Part shown: positions 7,015 through 14,795 of the stretch, in pieces | How the letters are laid out: the number at the start of each line of letters is the position of its first letter | How positions within the stretch are numbered: position 1 is the first letter of the stretch | From: an uncultured Candidatus Berkelbacteria bacterium | GTDB taxonomy: Bacteria; Patescibacteriota; UBA1384; XYA2-FULL-43-10; CAINNR01 | Length of the DNA: 52,809 nucleotides | Reading direction: 5' to 3' | NCBI GenBank assembly: GCA_903851235.1 | Contig: CAINNR010000016.1 | Span: 1-52,809, forward strand | Program-made: the position numbers and the translations under genes | Notes under the pieces: model-generated | Told to the model about the DNA's origin: nothing | Seen by the model: only the letters and a program-made list of their open reading frames with translations | The model's database searches: none

Positions 7015-7995
7015 TTACCATCTCCCGCTGTAACCGAGTAAGAATTCATGACAAGTTGTATAAATCTGAGCCGTTGGGCTGCTCCAAATGGCGCCAGAGT
7101 ACCCGGCTTTAGCGGATGCATCAGCCCAGTAGCCAAGATCATATTGGAATAAACCATAATGTCCGTTAGAGCTGACACTGTCGGCGTGACCGTTACTTTC
7201 TTTCATCATCAAATTACAAATGGCATTCGGGTCCTGACCATATTTCATTGCCGCCGCCAAAACAATGTCGTTATAATTGCAGCGCACGGTTATCACCGGC
7301 TTTGTTCCAACATCATCGACTTCACTGGTTGGTTGAACTGTCACAGTCGTATCAACTAACACTCTGCCAACTTCTACTCCGTCCTCCCGAGTAACTCTAT
7401 ATGTCAATTGTTTTGCACCATTGACGCCGGCAGTCAAAACCCGAACTTTCCCCTTATCTAAAGTCGGATCATCTTTTTTAACTATTTGAAACGGTACCGG
7501 TTTGGTTTCAATAATGTTTGTTTTCGCCACCCTGGTTATTGTGACGCTTGAACCATCAAAAATTTGAGCTGAGGTCGAAACGCTGATTTTGTCATCAACA
7601 CCAAGTTCAATATTTTTTTCCGCCAAGAGTTCACCGACGGTTTTCTGCCAGCTACGATAAACACTGACCTTCTTCCCATCCTTAATGTTGATCACCGGCG
7701 CCCGGTCGATTTTTATCGTACTGCCAATACCAAGTTTCGGATCGGGAAAAACCGAGATTTTATCCTCCGGATAATACGGAACCTTGAGATTGGGAATAAT
7801 TTTCGTCGGATCGGTGTTGATAGACTCCCCAGCGGTAATTTTTTCGCTCCCTGATGGCTGGATTTCTCTGATTTGATAGGGATAACTCTTAGCTGCCGTC
7901 TGATTGCTAACACCCGCCGCCTGACTTTTGAGGGCGCTAAAAAAACCGAAACCGGCTAGTGAGACAAAAACCAAAGCGTAAAAAAAATTGCGCAT
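7015..7995 (-). CDS. Secreted G5-domain cell-wall hydrolase (RpfB/YabE-like)
   Basis: 326 aa. A signal peptide or anchor (FFYALVFVSLAGFGFF) is followed by a linker and a DUF348 ubiquitin-like repeat at about 95-145 (VYRSWQKTVGELLAEKNIEL). A G5 domain lies at about 155-225 (TYRVTREDGVEVGRVLV). The C-terminal 90 residues are lysozyme-like: LMMKESNGHADSV holds the presumed catalytic Glu, followed by NGHYGLFQYDLGYW. Such proteins bind and cleave peptidoglycan, as in resuscitation-promoting factors. Two Cys in the catalytic domain (AICNL, YTTCHE) could form a disulfide. It lies 29 nt downstream of pcrA and may be co-transcribed. Confidence 0.85.
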   Translation of the reverse strand: MRNFFYALVFVSLAGFGFFSALKSQAAGVSNQTAAKSYPYQIREIQPSGSEKITAGESINTDPTKIIPNLKVPYYPEDKISVFPDPKLGIGSTIKIDRAPVINIKDGKKVSVYRSWQKTVGELLAEKNIELGVDDKISVSTSAQIFDGSSVTITRVAKTNIIETKPVPFQIVKKDDPTLDKGKVRVLTAGVNGAKQLTYRVTREDGVEVGRVLVDTTVTVQPTSEVDDVGTKPVITVRCNYNDIVLAAAMKYGQDPNAICNLMMKESNGHADSVSSNGHYGLFQYDLGYWADASAKAGYSGAIWSSPTAQIYTTCHEFLLGYSGRW

Positions 7996-8024
7996 GAGTA
8001 CATTATATCAAATTAGTCCGGTTT

Positions 8025-9959
8025 TCAGATTTGACTTTTGACATCATCCGGAATTTCCGCCAGAAATCGTGATGGTAAATTAGCAACCGGATTGCCAAAA
8101 TAGATTCGTCCGGAGGCATAAATCAAATACAGTCGTTTTCTCGCCCTGGTAATTCCGACGTAACACAACCGCCGCTCCTCCTCAATTTCATTTTCATCGA
8201 CAACGCTTCTGGCATGAGGCAGCAGCCCCTCCTCCATGCCGATAATAAAGACGGTTGGAAACTCCAGGCCTTTTGACGAGTGCAAGGTCATCAAAGTTAC
8301 AACGTCGGCACTCGAGTCCAATTCATCGGAATCTTGATACAACGCCACCTTCTCCAGGAAGGATTCAAGCGGTTTTTCCAAACCGGCGTTATCGGTGTAC
8401 GACGCAACTGACTTTAACTCCAAGATATTCTCCCAGCGAGCCTCGGCCTCGGCGCTGCCATCGAGTAAATTATCCTTGTAGCCGGAGACCTCCGCTACAA
8501 CTTCGATCAACTCTGATACTCCGAGGCTGGTGGATTTCAGTCGAAAATTTTCGATCATTTCCAGGAATTTGGCAATTTTCTCCGGCGGATCGGAATCAAG
8601 CGATGATAAACCCCTAAGATATTTGATCACGGTTTTCGAGCCGATTCCACGAGCCGGAACATTGACAATTCTCTCAAAGGCAACCCGATCAGCCGGATTT
8701 GCAATCAATCTTAAATAGGCCAAAATATCTTTGATTTCCCGTCGCTCATAGAATTTAATGCCGCCGACAACTTTGTAGGGAATTTCGTAGCGCAAAAACG
8801 CCTCCTCAGCCGCCCGCGATTGAGCATTGGTTCGATAGAGGACGGCAAAATCACTCCAATGAGATTTTTCGGCAAAAACCAAACCGCGAATTTCGGTCGC
8901 GACAAATTCCGCCTCATCCTTTTCATTTAGAGCTTGATAAATTTGCAGCGCCCCGCCCTCCGGATTGTCGGTAAAGAGCGTTTTATCGGTTCGATGGCGA
9001 TTATTCTTAATCAGTTCATCGGCAGCACGTAAAATATTCTTTGTCGAACGATAGTTTTGCTCAAGTTTAATAATTTTCGCTCCCGGATAATCACGCTCAA
9101 AGTTCAAGATGTTACGGAAGTTGGCGCCGCGAAAACCGTAAATTGACTGCGAATCATCACCGACGACACAAAGATTCCTTGATTTTGCCGATAACATTTT
9201 CGCCCATAAATATTGAACCTGGTTGGTGTCCTGATACTCATCGATCAAGATATAGCGGAAAATCCGTTGGTATTTCTCCAAAACCTCCGGATGTTGTTCA
9301 AATAGTTGGACACAAAGGACCAACAGATCGTCGAAATCCATCGCACCGATGGTTTTTAAATATATTTGATACTCCTTGTAGACGTCATAAACGATCTCTT
9401 CAAACGGCGAATTGACAAATTTTTTGTACTCCGCCGGAGAAATAAATTCATTTTTTGAGCTGCCGATAAAATATAAAACGGCGTTCGGACTGTACTGTTT
9501 AGTGTCGATGTTTTTGTCCTGCATAATTTTCTTCACCACCGCCAACTGATCCTGTGAGTCGTAGATGGTAAATCCGGACGGATAACCAATATGGTGAGCT
9601 TCGCGCCGGAGAATCTTGACACAAATGGCGTGAAAAGTCCCAAGCCAGGGCAGAACTACATCATCAGATCCGTCAGTCGAGACAGGTTGTTCAATTTTGT
9701 AATTTCGTTTGATTGGCAAATTCACAGGGGAGAGCAGTCGGCTCATCCGATTGCGCATCTCCCCCGCCGCTTTGTTGGTAAATGTCACTGCCAGAATTGC
9801 TGCCGGCGCAACTTTTTTTTCCGAGATTAAATAGGCCAAGCGATGTGTCAAGGCTTTGGTTTTGCCACTACCGGCTCCGGCCAAAATTAAAACCGGTCCC
9901 TCTGTAGTTCGGACCGCTTCAGACTGTGGCTGATTTAATTGCGAAAAAATATCATTCAT
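8025..9959 (-). CDS. pcrA: UvrD/PcrA-type superfamily 1 DNA helicase
   Basis: 644 aa. Walker A AGAGSGKT is at residues 27-34. Further motifs are the Q-motif at the start (LNQPQSEAV), Walker B DEYQDTN near 240, GDDSQSIYGFRGA near 265, LMTLHSSKGLEFP near 575 and EERRLCYVGITRA near 605. These define a 3'-5' helicase of DNA repair and replication. It is about 80 residues shorter than typical PcrA or UvrD. It ends soon after motif VI (NPVANLPSRFLAEIPDD), so the C-terminal linker and Tudor-like RNA-polymerase-binding tail is missing. This trimming is natural rather than a truncation, since the ORF ends cleanly. Confidence 0.93.
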   Translation of the reverse strand: MNDIFSQLNQPQSEAVRTTEGPVLILAGAGSGKTKALTHRLAYLISEKKVAPAAILAVTFTNKAAGEMRNRMSRLLSPVNLPIKRNYKIEQPVSTDGSDDVVLPWLGTFHAICVKILRREAHHIGYPSGFTIYDSQDQLAVVKKIMQDKNIDTKQYSPNAVLYFIGSSKNEFISPAEYKKFVNSPFEEIVYDVYKEYQIYLKTIGAMDFDDLLVLCVQLFEQHPEVLEKYQRIFRYILIDEYQDTNQVQYLWAKMLSAKSRNLCVVGDDSQSIYGFRGANFRNILNFERDYPGAKIIKLEQNYRSTKNILRAADELIKNNRHRTDKTLFTDNPEGGALQIYQALNEKDEAEFVATEIRGLVFAEKSHWSDFAVLYRTNAQSRAAEEAFLRYEIPYKVVGGIKFYERREIKDILAYLRLIANPADRVAFERIVNVPARGIGSKTVIKYLRGLSSLDSDPPEKIAKFLEMIENFRLKSTSLGVSELIEVVAEVSGYKDNLLDGSAEAEARWENILELKSVASYTDNAGLEKPLESFLEKVALYQDSDELDSSADVVTLMTLHSSKGLEFPTVFIIGMEEGLLPHARSVVDENEIEEERRLCYVGITRARKRLYLIYASGRIYFGNPVANLPSRFLAEIPDDVKSQI

Positions 9960-10003
9960 CTCCCTGCATTATACCAGCCGGATGAGGAAATTTAAAAGTC
10001 AAC

Positions 10004-10080
10004 AAAAAAAGGCACGAATGATTTGCGTACTTATAGGGAACAAATATTTTAATTATTGCCCTGTCGCGTCAACTCGTGCC
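10004..10080 (-). terminator. Branched hairpin and T7 run ending a minus-strand transcript
   Basis: On the minus strand GGCACGA (10080-10074) pairs with TCGTGCC (10017-10011), followed by seven T. The 56 nt between contain further pairings (GCG/CGC and AGGG/CCCT), giving an extended terminal structure. It lies 44 nt before the pcrA start, so the transcript stops short of the gene. Confidence 0.6.
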
Positions 10081-10460
10081 TTCAAGGGGTGTCGCGAAAA
10101 CGACTGATTGGAATCGTTTCGTAGCATCCCTTAAATGACTTTTTGTCATAAAGAGACACTTTTTAACTTTTCCCTAAACCCTGGTTCTCCTCACCAAATT
10201 TTTCTTCTGATTTTCTGCTAGTTCTTTTTCTTTTTCTTTTTGTTTTTTGGCTTATTGGCAAGGAAAGAGTAGAAACAAATCAGAGAAATTTGAATTTCTA
10301 TTCTCTCCTTACCAACGGTTCGGATTAACAAAAAAACTCCCGCAAAGAGGAGCCATGATAAAACAAATACCAAATTTCTAACTGACCAAATTTCGAAAAA
10401 ACCAAAGTTGAAACTTTACTTCGCCCCTCCGCGAATGAGTACTATTAAATTGTTAATGTT
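10004..10460 (-). ncRNA. Unidentified structured RNA candidate, about 0.45 kb
   Basis: The stretch has no protein-coding ORF but has a strong minus-strand promoter at its head and a hairpin/T-run at its tail. Internal structure on that strand: TTCGC/GCGAA with GGAGGG in its loop, near 10430. A 19-bp stem (10295-10313 with 10257-10275) has two GU wobbles and one mismatch; read on the plus strand the same arms give one wobble and two mismatches, mildly favouring the minus strand. ATGAC/GTCAT is near 10140, and AAGGG...CCCTT encloses CGAAACGA/TCGTTTTCG at about 10085-10135. A weak internal terminator (CTCC/GGAG plus T7) near 10335 may produce a short form. I found no tmRNA, RNase P, SRP or 6S signature. 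Confidence 0.5.
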
Positions 10461-10466
10461 ATGTCT

Positions 10467-10496
10467 ATTATATACCTAAAATATCTCCGCTGTCAA
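10467..10496 (-). promoter_or_regulatory. Strong promoter of the structured RNA candidate
   Basis: Minus strand TTGACA, an 18-nt spacer and TATAAT, both consensus hexamers. The predicted start is near 10460. Confidence 0.7.
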
Positions 10497-10620
10497 TAGC
10501 AAAAACCAATGACAGAAAAAATTATCCATTACCACAAAGGATAATTTTTTTAGATTTGATTATTTTGACCATCAGATGAGACAATATCCCCCGACAAAAT
10601 CAGCGCCGAAAAAGCTGATA

Positions 10621-10629
10621 TGGTATAAT
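10621..10629 (+). promoter_or_regulatory. Extended -10 promoter giving a leaderless mRNA
   Basis: TGGTATAAT ends seven nt before the ATG at 10637, so transcription would begin at or next to the start codon. No -35 element and no Shine-Dalgarno sequence are visible. Confidence 0.6.
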
Positions 10630-10636
10630 TAGCAAG

Positions 10637-11155
10637 ATGACAAAAAAGAAAAAAATCATTTTGATTTCTCTGATCGTCGTCGTTTTTTTGGCGATTGTTG
10701 CCGGCGGCTGGTTTTGCTATCGACATTATAAAAACAAAAAAACCAGCAACCAGACGACGGCTACGACCTCAACTTCAAATTCAGCTAGTCAGTTTGACCA
10801 AAAAGATGCCACGCCCGCTACAACAACTCCGTCAACCTCCGGATCAGATCAAAATTCAACGACAACAACTCCGACGACGCCGACCACAACACCTACAACT
10901 TCAGCTGACGATTACTACAACCTTGGATTGGACTCGCTGTCGCAAAATAACTATTCGGCCGCAATTTCCAGTTTCAACAGCGCCATCAAACTAAATCCTC
11001 ACAATCCGAATTATTACAGCAAAAAAGCCCAAGCCCAAGTTTCCGCCGGCAGCAAACAAGCGGCAATCGATACGATCAATCAAGGGCTGGTGGCAAATCC
11101 GAACGATCCAACATTGGAGGATCAATTAAGCGTTTTACAAACGGTGGTTAAATGA
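10637..11155 (+). CDS. Membrane-anchored TPR protein
   Basis: 172 aa. A Lys-rich N-terminus (MTKKKK) and one membrane helix (IILISLIVVVFLAIVAGGWF, 7-26) are followed by a Thr/Ser-rich linker (about 35-90). The C-terminal domain (90-172) holds two tetratricopeptide repeats: YYNLGLDSLSQNNYSAAISSFNSAIKLNP and the following YYSKKAQAQVSAGSKQAAIDT. It probably displays a protein-binding TPR on the outer face via a flexible stalk. Its stop overlaps the next start (ATGA), so it is translationally coupled to the dockerin gene. Confidence 0.8.
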   Translation: MTKKKKIILISLIVVVFLAIVAGGWFCYRHYKNKKTSNQTTATTSTSNSASQFDQKDATPATTTPSTSGSDQNSTTTTPTTPTTTPTTSADDYYNLGLDSLSQNNYSAAISSFNSAIKLNPHNPNYYSKKAQAQVSAGSKQAAIDTINQGLVANPNDPTLEDQLSVLQTVVK

Positions 11156-12345
11156 AAATAAGAGACAGAAAGAGTTTACTGATTGCAGCGCTGGTGATAC
11201 TTTTCACCATGGTTATGCCGATAGCCGCCATGGCACAATCAGCATCGGATTTTCTAAACGCCGGAGCCGAGAATAATATTGTCTCCGACGCTAATTTTAT
11301 TGATATTAATTCAATGAGTGTCGTCGACATTCAAAATTTTCTTACCAGCCAAAACTCCTATCTGGCAACTTACACCGACAGCTCGGAAACTTTAGCTGAT
11401 GCCACAGCGGAAAATGGCAAATCAGCGGCCCAAATAATTTTCGACGCCGCTCACGGACTTTACCCGGCAGCAATCGGGACAGCCAACGGTATTACCGTCA
11501 GCGCGGCAACCGGCACAATCAGCCCGAAAATTATTCTGGTCTTTCTTCAAAAGGAGCAGAGTTTGGTTTCATCATCTTCCGTATCGTCCGGCCAACTGAA
11601 CGCCGCCATGGGTTACTCCTGCCCGGACTCCGGCGGTTGTAATCCTGCTTACGCCGGTTTTGCCATGCAAGTCGGTTGGGGCGCTTGGCAATTGCGCTAT
11701 AATTTTATCGCCGCCGGGCTACCGGCTAGTTGGTGGAATTCAACTTACGGCGCCGGCAATTCCAGCACTTGTTATGCCGGCCAGACAAAGACTTTAAGCG
11801 ATTACACCGGCAGCTATAACCTAACTTTTGCCAATGCTGCCACGGCGGCAATTTATCGCTATACACCGCATGTTTTTGACTCCGCTTACAATGTTTGGAA
11901 GCTGTTCAATTACAGCTATTTTTCCAATTCGGCCCCACCATCAACGCCCGGTGTCAACGACACTTCGACTGTCAACATGGATACCTACAACAGCTCGGTA
12001 ACACTCACTGGTGGCAAAGACAGCACAGGAAAAACTCTGTTTAACGGCAACGTTATCGCCGATGTCGGCTCCAGCTCATGGCAACTGACTTTTAATCCGG
12101 CAGTCGGCAACAATAGTTTGTCAGTAATTTATCAGGACGCCGACGGCAATCAAACTGCGACAAAAACCATCACCATCAACCGTCATAAATCCGGCGATAT
12201 CAATGGTGACAGCAAAGTTGATTTACTTGACCTGTCAACTCTGGCAGCCGATTGGGGCGGTAATAACTCCCGCTCCGATTTCAACGGCGACGGCAAAGTC
12301 GACCTTTTAGACTTATCAACTTTGGCTGCCGTTTGGGGAACATAA
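11152..12345 (+). CDS. Secreted protein with C-terminal type I dockerin-like domain
   Basis: 397 aa. A signal peptide ends near AMAQS (residue 29). Residues 40-265 form a secreted domain with LVFLQKEQSLVSS and AMGYSCPDSGGCNPAYAGF. I recall that pattern from Actinobacterial and CPR exported proteins, and it may be lysozyme-like. A beta-sandwich spans about 275-340. The last 50 residues are two calcium-loop repeats, GDINGDSKVDLLDLSTLAADWG and DFNGDGKVDLLDLSTLAAVWG, the hallmark of a dockerin. A dockerin binds a cohesin, and the next gene encodes a membrane-anchored cohesin-like protein. It follows the TPR gene with a 4-nt overlap and ends before a large hairpin. Confidence 0.85.
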   Translation: MKIRDRKSLLIAALVILFTMVMPIAAMAQSASDFLNAGAENNIVSDANFIDINSMSVVDIQNFLTSQNSYLATYTDSSETLADATAENGKSAAQIIFDAAHGLYPAAIGTANGITVSAATGTISPKIILVFLQKEQSLVSSSSVSSGQLNAAMGYSCPDSGGCNPAYAGFAMQVGWGAWQLRYNFIAAGLPASWWNSTYGAGNSSTCYAGQTKTLSDYTGSYNLTFANAATAAIYRYTPHVFDSAYNVWKLFNYSYFSNSAPPSTPGVNDTSTVNMDTYNSSVTLTGGKDSTGKTLFNGNVIADVGSSSWQLTFNPAVGNNSLSVIYQDADGNQTATKTITINRHKSGDINGDSKVDLLDLSTLAADWGGNNSRSDFNGDGKVDLLDLSTLAAVWGT

Positions 12346-12353
12346 ACAAGATC

Positions 12354-12407
12354 AGATAAAAAAACGACCTCGTCTGCCAAAAAGGCAGGGTCAAAGATCG
12401 TTTATCT
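12354..12407 (+). terminator. Long imperfect hairpin between dockerin and cohesin-like genes
   Basis: AGATAAA/TTTATCT, AACGA/TCGTT and CTGCC/GGCAG nest into one 54-nt structure. There is no clean T-run, so it may be an attenuator or mRNA stabiliser rather than a full terminator. Confidence 0.5.
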
Positions 12408-12458
12408 AAAATTAAACTAGCAAAAGATAAATAAAATATCAATAGCCAAAGGAGAAAA

Positions 12459-13697
12459 ATGAAAAAATTAATTACGCTAATAATCGCCTCAGCTCTGTTT
12501 TTCGCAGTTGCACCACACTCTTTGGCTGCCGGTGGAATTTACGCCTCCGGCGGCGGAGCGAAAACCGTCGGCCAAAGCTTTACCGTTACCGTCACCGCCT
12601 CCGGTGCCACTTTCAACGCATTGGAGGGAACGATCTCGGTTTCCGGCCCGGTTTCAGTAAGCGGTTTCTCCGCCGGCGGTGCAACTTGGACTTCGATTCC
12701 GGCCAACGGCACACACTTTGTCGGAATGGTTATTCCGGCAATAACCTCACTGCGAGTGGCAACGATAACACTTAAGGGGACTGGGGTTGGCAGTGGTGCT
12801 GTATCGGTATCCTCGGTCAGATTGGCCAACGCCGGCGCTGATGCTGGCAGTGGTGCCGGCAGCGCAAGTTTTTCTATCGCCAAAGCGCCTGATCTGCCGG
12901 GCGCGCCAACAGTCACCTCATCAACTCATCCGGATCCGACTCAAAGTTATGAAGCGACAACGATTTCGCTTGCTTGGAATAAGGATTCCGGCGTTGATGG
13001 TTTTTCATATCTTCTGGATCAAGCCGCCGGTACAACTCCATCGGCCAAGATAACCGATGCCGCAACGGCGGCAACTTATACCAACCAGGCAATCGGCAGT
13101 TATTACTTTCACATTCGGGCCCACAAAACCGATGGCTGGGGAGCGACGACGACTTTTCAAATCAACATTAAGGCGCCAACGGCAAAAATCGATCCCACTT
13201 TAGCCAAGCCGACGGAAATCAAAGTTGAAAAGTCCGACAGTTTCGTCAATAATATTTCCGATGGCACTTTTTCCGGCCTAAAAATTTCCGGCACAACTTT
13301 AGCCGGCTACAGCGCCAATATAGTTTTGGTTCCAGTGCCGACTTTGCCGGCTGGAAAAGTTTTAAGCGCACTGGCGGATAAATCGGGTAAATTCGAACTA
13401 AACATTGATTGGCCGATCCCGGCCGGACGATACGGGCTGACAATTCAAGGTCAAAAAGATTTGGTCCTGACACCGATCTCCGACACGACGATTTTTGAGA
13501 TCTCTCAAGCCAAAGGCGGAACAATAAACATTTTAACCGACGCCGACACCAACCCGCCAAAAAGCATCGCTCAAACAGTCGCAAACAAAAAATACAATTG
13601 GAAATTAATTTCTGAAATCACCGCCTTGGTTTTAGTCATCGGATTAATTGTAACTTTGATAATCGTTCGCCGTCGCAAATACAAAATCGCTTCATAA
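12459..13697 (+). CDS. Membrane-anchored cohesin-like surface protein
   Basis: 412 aa, start 6 nt after AAAGGAG. Signal peptide to about residue 24 (SLAAG). Residues 25-145 are cohesin-like: VGQSFTVTVTASGATFNALEGTISV followed by strand pairs and a terminal SASFSI. A fibronectin-like domain spans 150-240 (SSTHPDPTQSY, SYLLDQ, FHIRAHKTDGWG), a partner domain I know from CPR surface proteins. An extension of the carboxypeptidase-regulatory type spans 265-345 (SGTTLAGYSANIVL, SGKFELNIDWPIPAGRYGL). The end has one membrane helix (LISEITALVLVIGLIVTLIIV) and a basic tail RRRKYK. So the cohesin faces outward, tethered to the cell, well placed to hold the dockerin protein encoded upstream. Binding is inferred. 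Confidence 0.8.
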   Translation: MKKLITLIIASALFFAVAPHSLAAGGIYASGGGAKTVGQSFTVTVTASGATFNALEGTISVSGPVSVSGFSAGGATWTSIPANGTHFVGMVIPAITSLRVATITLKGTGVGSGAVSVSSVRLANAGADAGSGAGSASFSIAKAPDLPGAPTVTSSTHPDPTQSYEATTISLAWNKDSGVDGFSYLLDQAAGTTPSAKITDAATAATYTNQAIGSYYFHIRAHKTDGWGATTTFQINIKAPTAKIDPTLAKPTEIKVEKSDSFVNNISDGTFSGLKISGTTLAGYSANIVLVPVPTLPAGKVLSALADKSGKFELNIDWPIPAGRYGLTIQGQKDLVLTPISDTTIFEISQAKGGTINILTDADTNPPKSIAQTVANKKYNWKLISEITALVLVIGLIVTLIIVRRRKYKIAS

Positions 13698-13717
13698 TCT
13701 AAACCTGGCACCATCGA

Positions 13718-13754
13718 AAAAAGCCCCAAGACCCGAGTATCTTAGGGCTTTTTC
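13718..13754 (+). terminator. Rho-independent terminator
   Basis: AGCCCCAAGA pairs with TCTTAGGGCT (one bulge), flanked by A5 and T5 runs, so it may work in both directions. Confidence 0.8.
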
Positions 13755-13810
13755 TGTTAATGTTGGCTTAATATTAAAATTTAGAGTGTATACTAGACAT
13801 CAGGGGGCTG

Positions 13811-14677
13811 ATGAAAAAATTCTTAAAATTTATTGGTGTTGCAATTTTGGCAGGATTTTTTGCTGTTGCATTAACTGGATGCGCACCAAACCAAGCGCAA
13901 AAATCAGCAGACACCAGTTTAACCAATACCCCGTCTAGCACTGGCTCAACTAGCACTCCGGCTGTAATTAGCACACCCACACAGACTCAAACAACTCCGC
14001 AATCAACCACATTCGCTTCGCCATCAAAAACCTCCGGCTGTCACGAAAGCAACGGACTTCCCGATTCAGCTTGCACACCAGGAGCAACAAATTCAGCAGT
14101 GACGCAAGACACTATCAAATCAACAATCTGTGTTTCTGGCTACACTGCTACAATTAGACCAGCAACTAGCTATACGAATAACCTAAAAACTCAACAAATT
14201 GTAGCTTATGGTTATTCGGACAAGAGTTTATCAGATTATGAAGAAGATCATTTAATTGCTTTGGAACTTGGTGGGAGTCCGACTGACGCCGGTAATTTAT
14301 GGCCAGAACCATACAATCTTACCTATAGCGCAAAGGCAAAAGATAAAGTTGAAAATTATCTGCACTCTCAAGTTTGTGGTGGTAGTATAAATCTAGTGGA
14401 TGCACAAAAAGAAATCGCAACTAATTGGATCTCGGTTTATACCGCCCACTATGGCACGATTAGCGGAGGATCAAGTTCTGATTCAGACGATGCGGTAACT
14501 TCTAGCACTTCCACTGGGTCAAGTTCCAGTTCGATCTATACCCCAGCGCCGACTACAATAAATAACGGAGGATATCCGGCCGGAACAAGCGGAATTTGTA
14601 ATGACGGAACATATACTAAAGCAGTTAATCATCAAGGTGCTTGTTCTCATCACAAAGGAGTAAAACAATGGCTGTAA
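13811..14677 (+). CDS. Lipoprotein with HNH-like nuclease motif and DUF3761
   Basis: 288 aa. Signal peptide with lipobox ALTGC (Cys at 22), then a Thr/Ser-rich stalk (25-75). Residues 85-220 carry YEEDHLIALELGGSPTDAGNLWPEP, which fits the His-Me-finger (HNH) pattern with a DH pair and an N-L-W-P-E-P ending. A second Ser-rich linker leads to a C-terminal DUF3761 module (ICNDGTYTKAVNHQGACSHHKGVKQWL), whose Cys/His residues may bind metal. Similar two-part proteins occur in Actinobacteria. Likely a cell-surface DNA- or RNA-cleaving enzyme, perhaps used to salvage nucleotides, which is inference. Its 3' end overlaps a small ORF. Confidence 0.8.
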   Translation: MKKFLKFIGVAILAGFFAVALTGCAPNQAQKSADTSLTNTPSSTGSTSTPAVISTPTQTQTTPQSTTFASPSKTSGCHESNGLPDSACTPGATNSAVTQDTIKSTICVSGYTATIRPATSYTNNLKTQQIVAYGYSDKSLSDYEEDHLIALELGGSPTDAGNLWPEPYNLTYSAKAKDKVENYLHSQVCGGSINLVDAQKEIATNWISVYTAHYGTISGGSSSDSDDAVTSSTSTGSSSSSIYTPAPTTINNGGYPAGTSGICNDGTYTKAVNHQGACSHHKGVKQWL

Positions 14678-14769
14678 CTAAAAATAAACTTGGCAATTAT
14701 ATCTTTACTGGAAGTGGAAACTGGCGACTAAAGACCTCAAATTCCTTTTTCAGCAGCATTATTTCTTGA
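14668..14769 (+). CDS. Small ORF overlapping the lipoprotein 3' end
   Basis: 33 codons starting at the ATG at 14668, seven nt after AAAGGAG, inside the last codons of the lipoprotein gene in another frame. The product MAVTKNKLGNYIFTGSGN... ends in Ser/Ile with no recognisable domain. It could be a genuine coupled small protein, or the stump of a longer gene lost to deletion, since stops follow in all frames. Confidence 0.35.
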   Translation: MAVTKNKLGNYIFTGSGNWRLKTSNSFFSSIIS

Positions 14770-14795
14770 TAGTATTTAGTCCGGAACATCTTAAG

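Noticed and set aside
10004-10460. tmRNA or RNase P RNA in the structured region
   Set aside because: No CCA-type acceptor, tag reading frame or RNase P conserved core found on either strand.
11148-11330. 60-aa minus-strand ORF at the dockerin signal peptide
   Set aside because: Antisense shadow without promoter or ribosome site.
12539-12916. 125-aa minus-strand ORF
   Set aside because: Antisense to the cohesin-like domain; typical product of repeated Gly/Ser/Ala codons.
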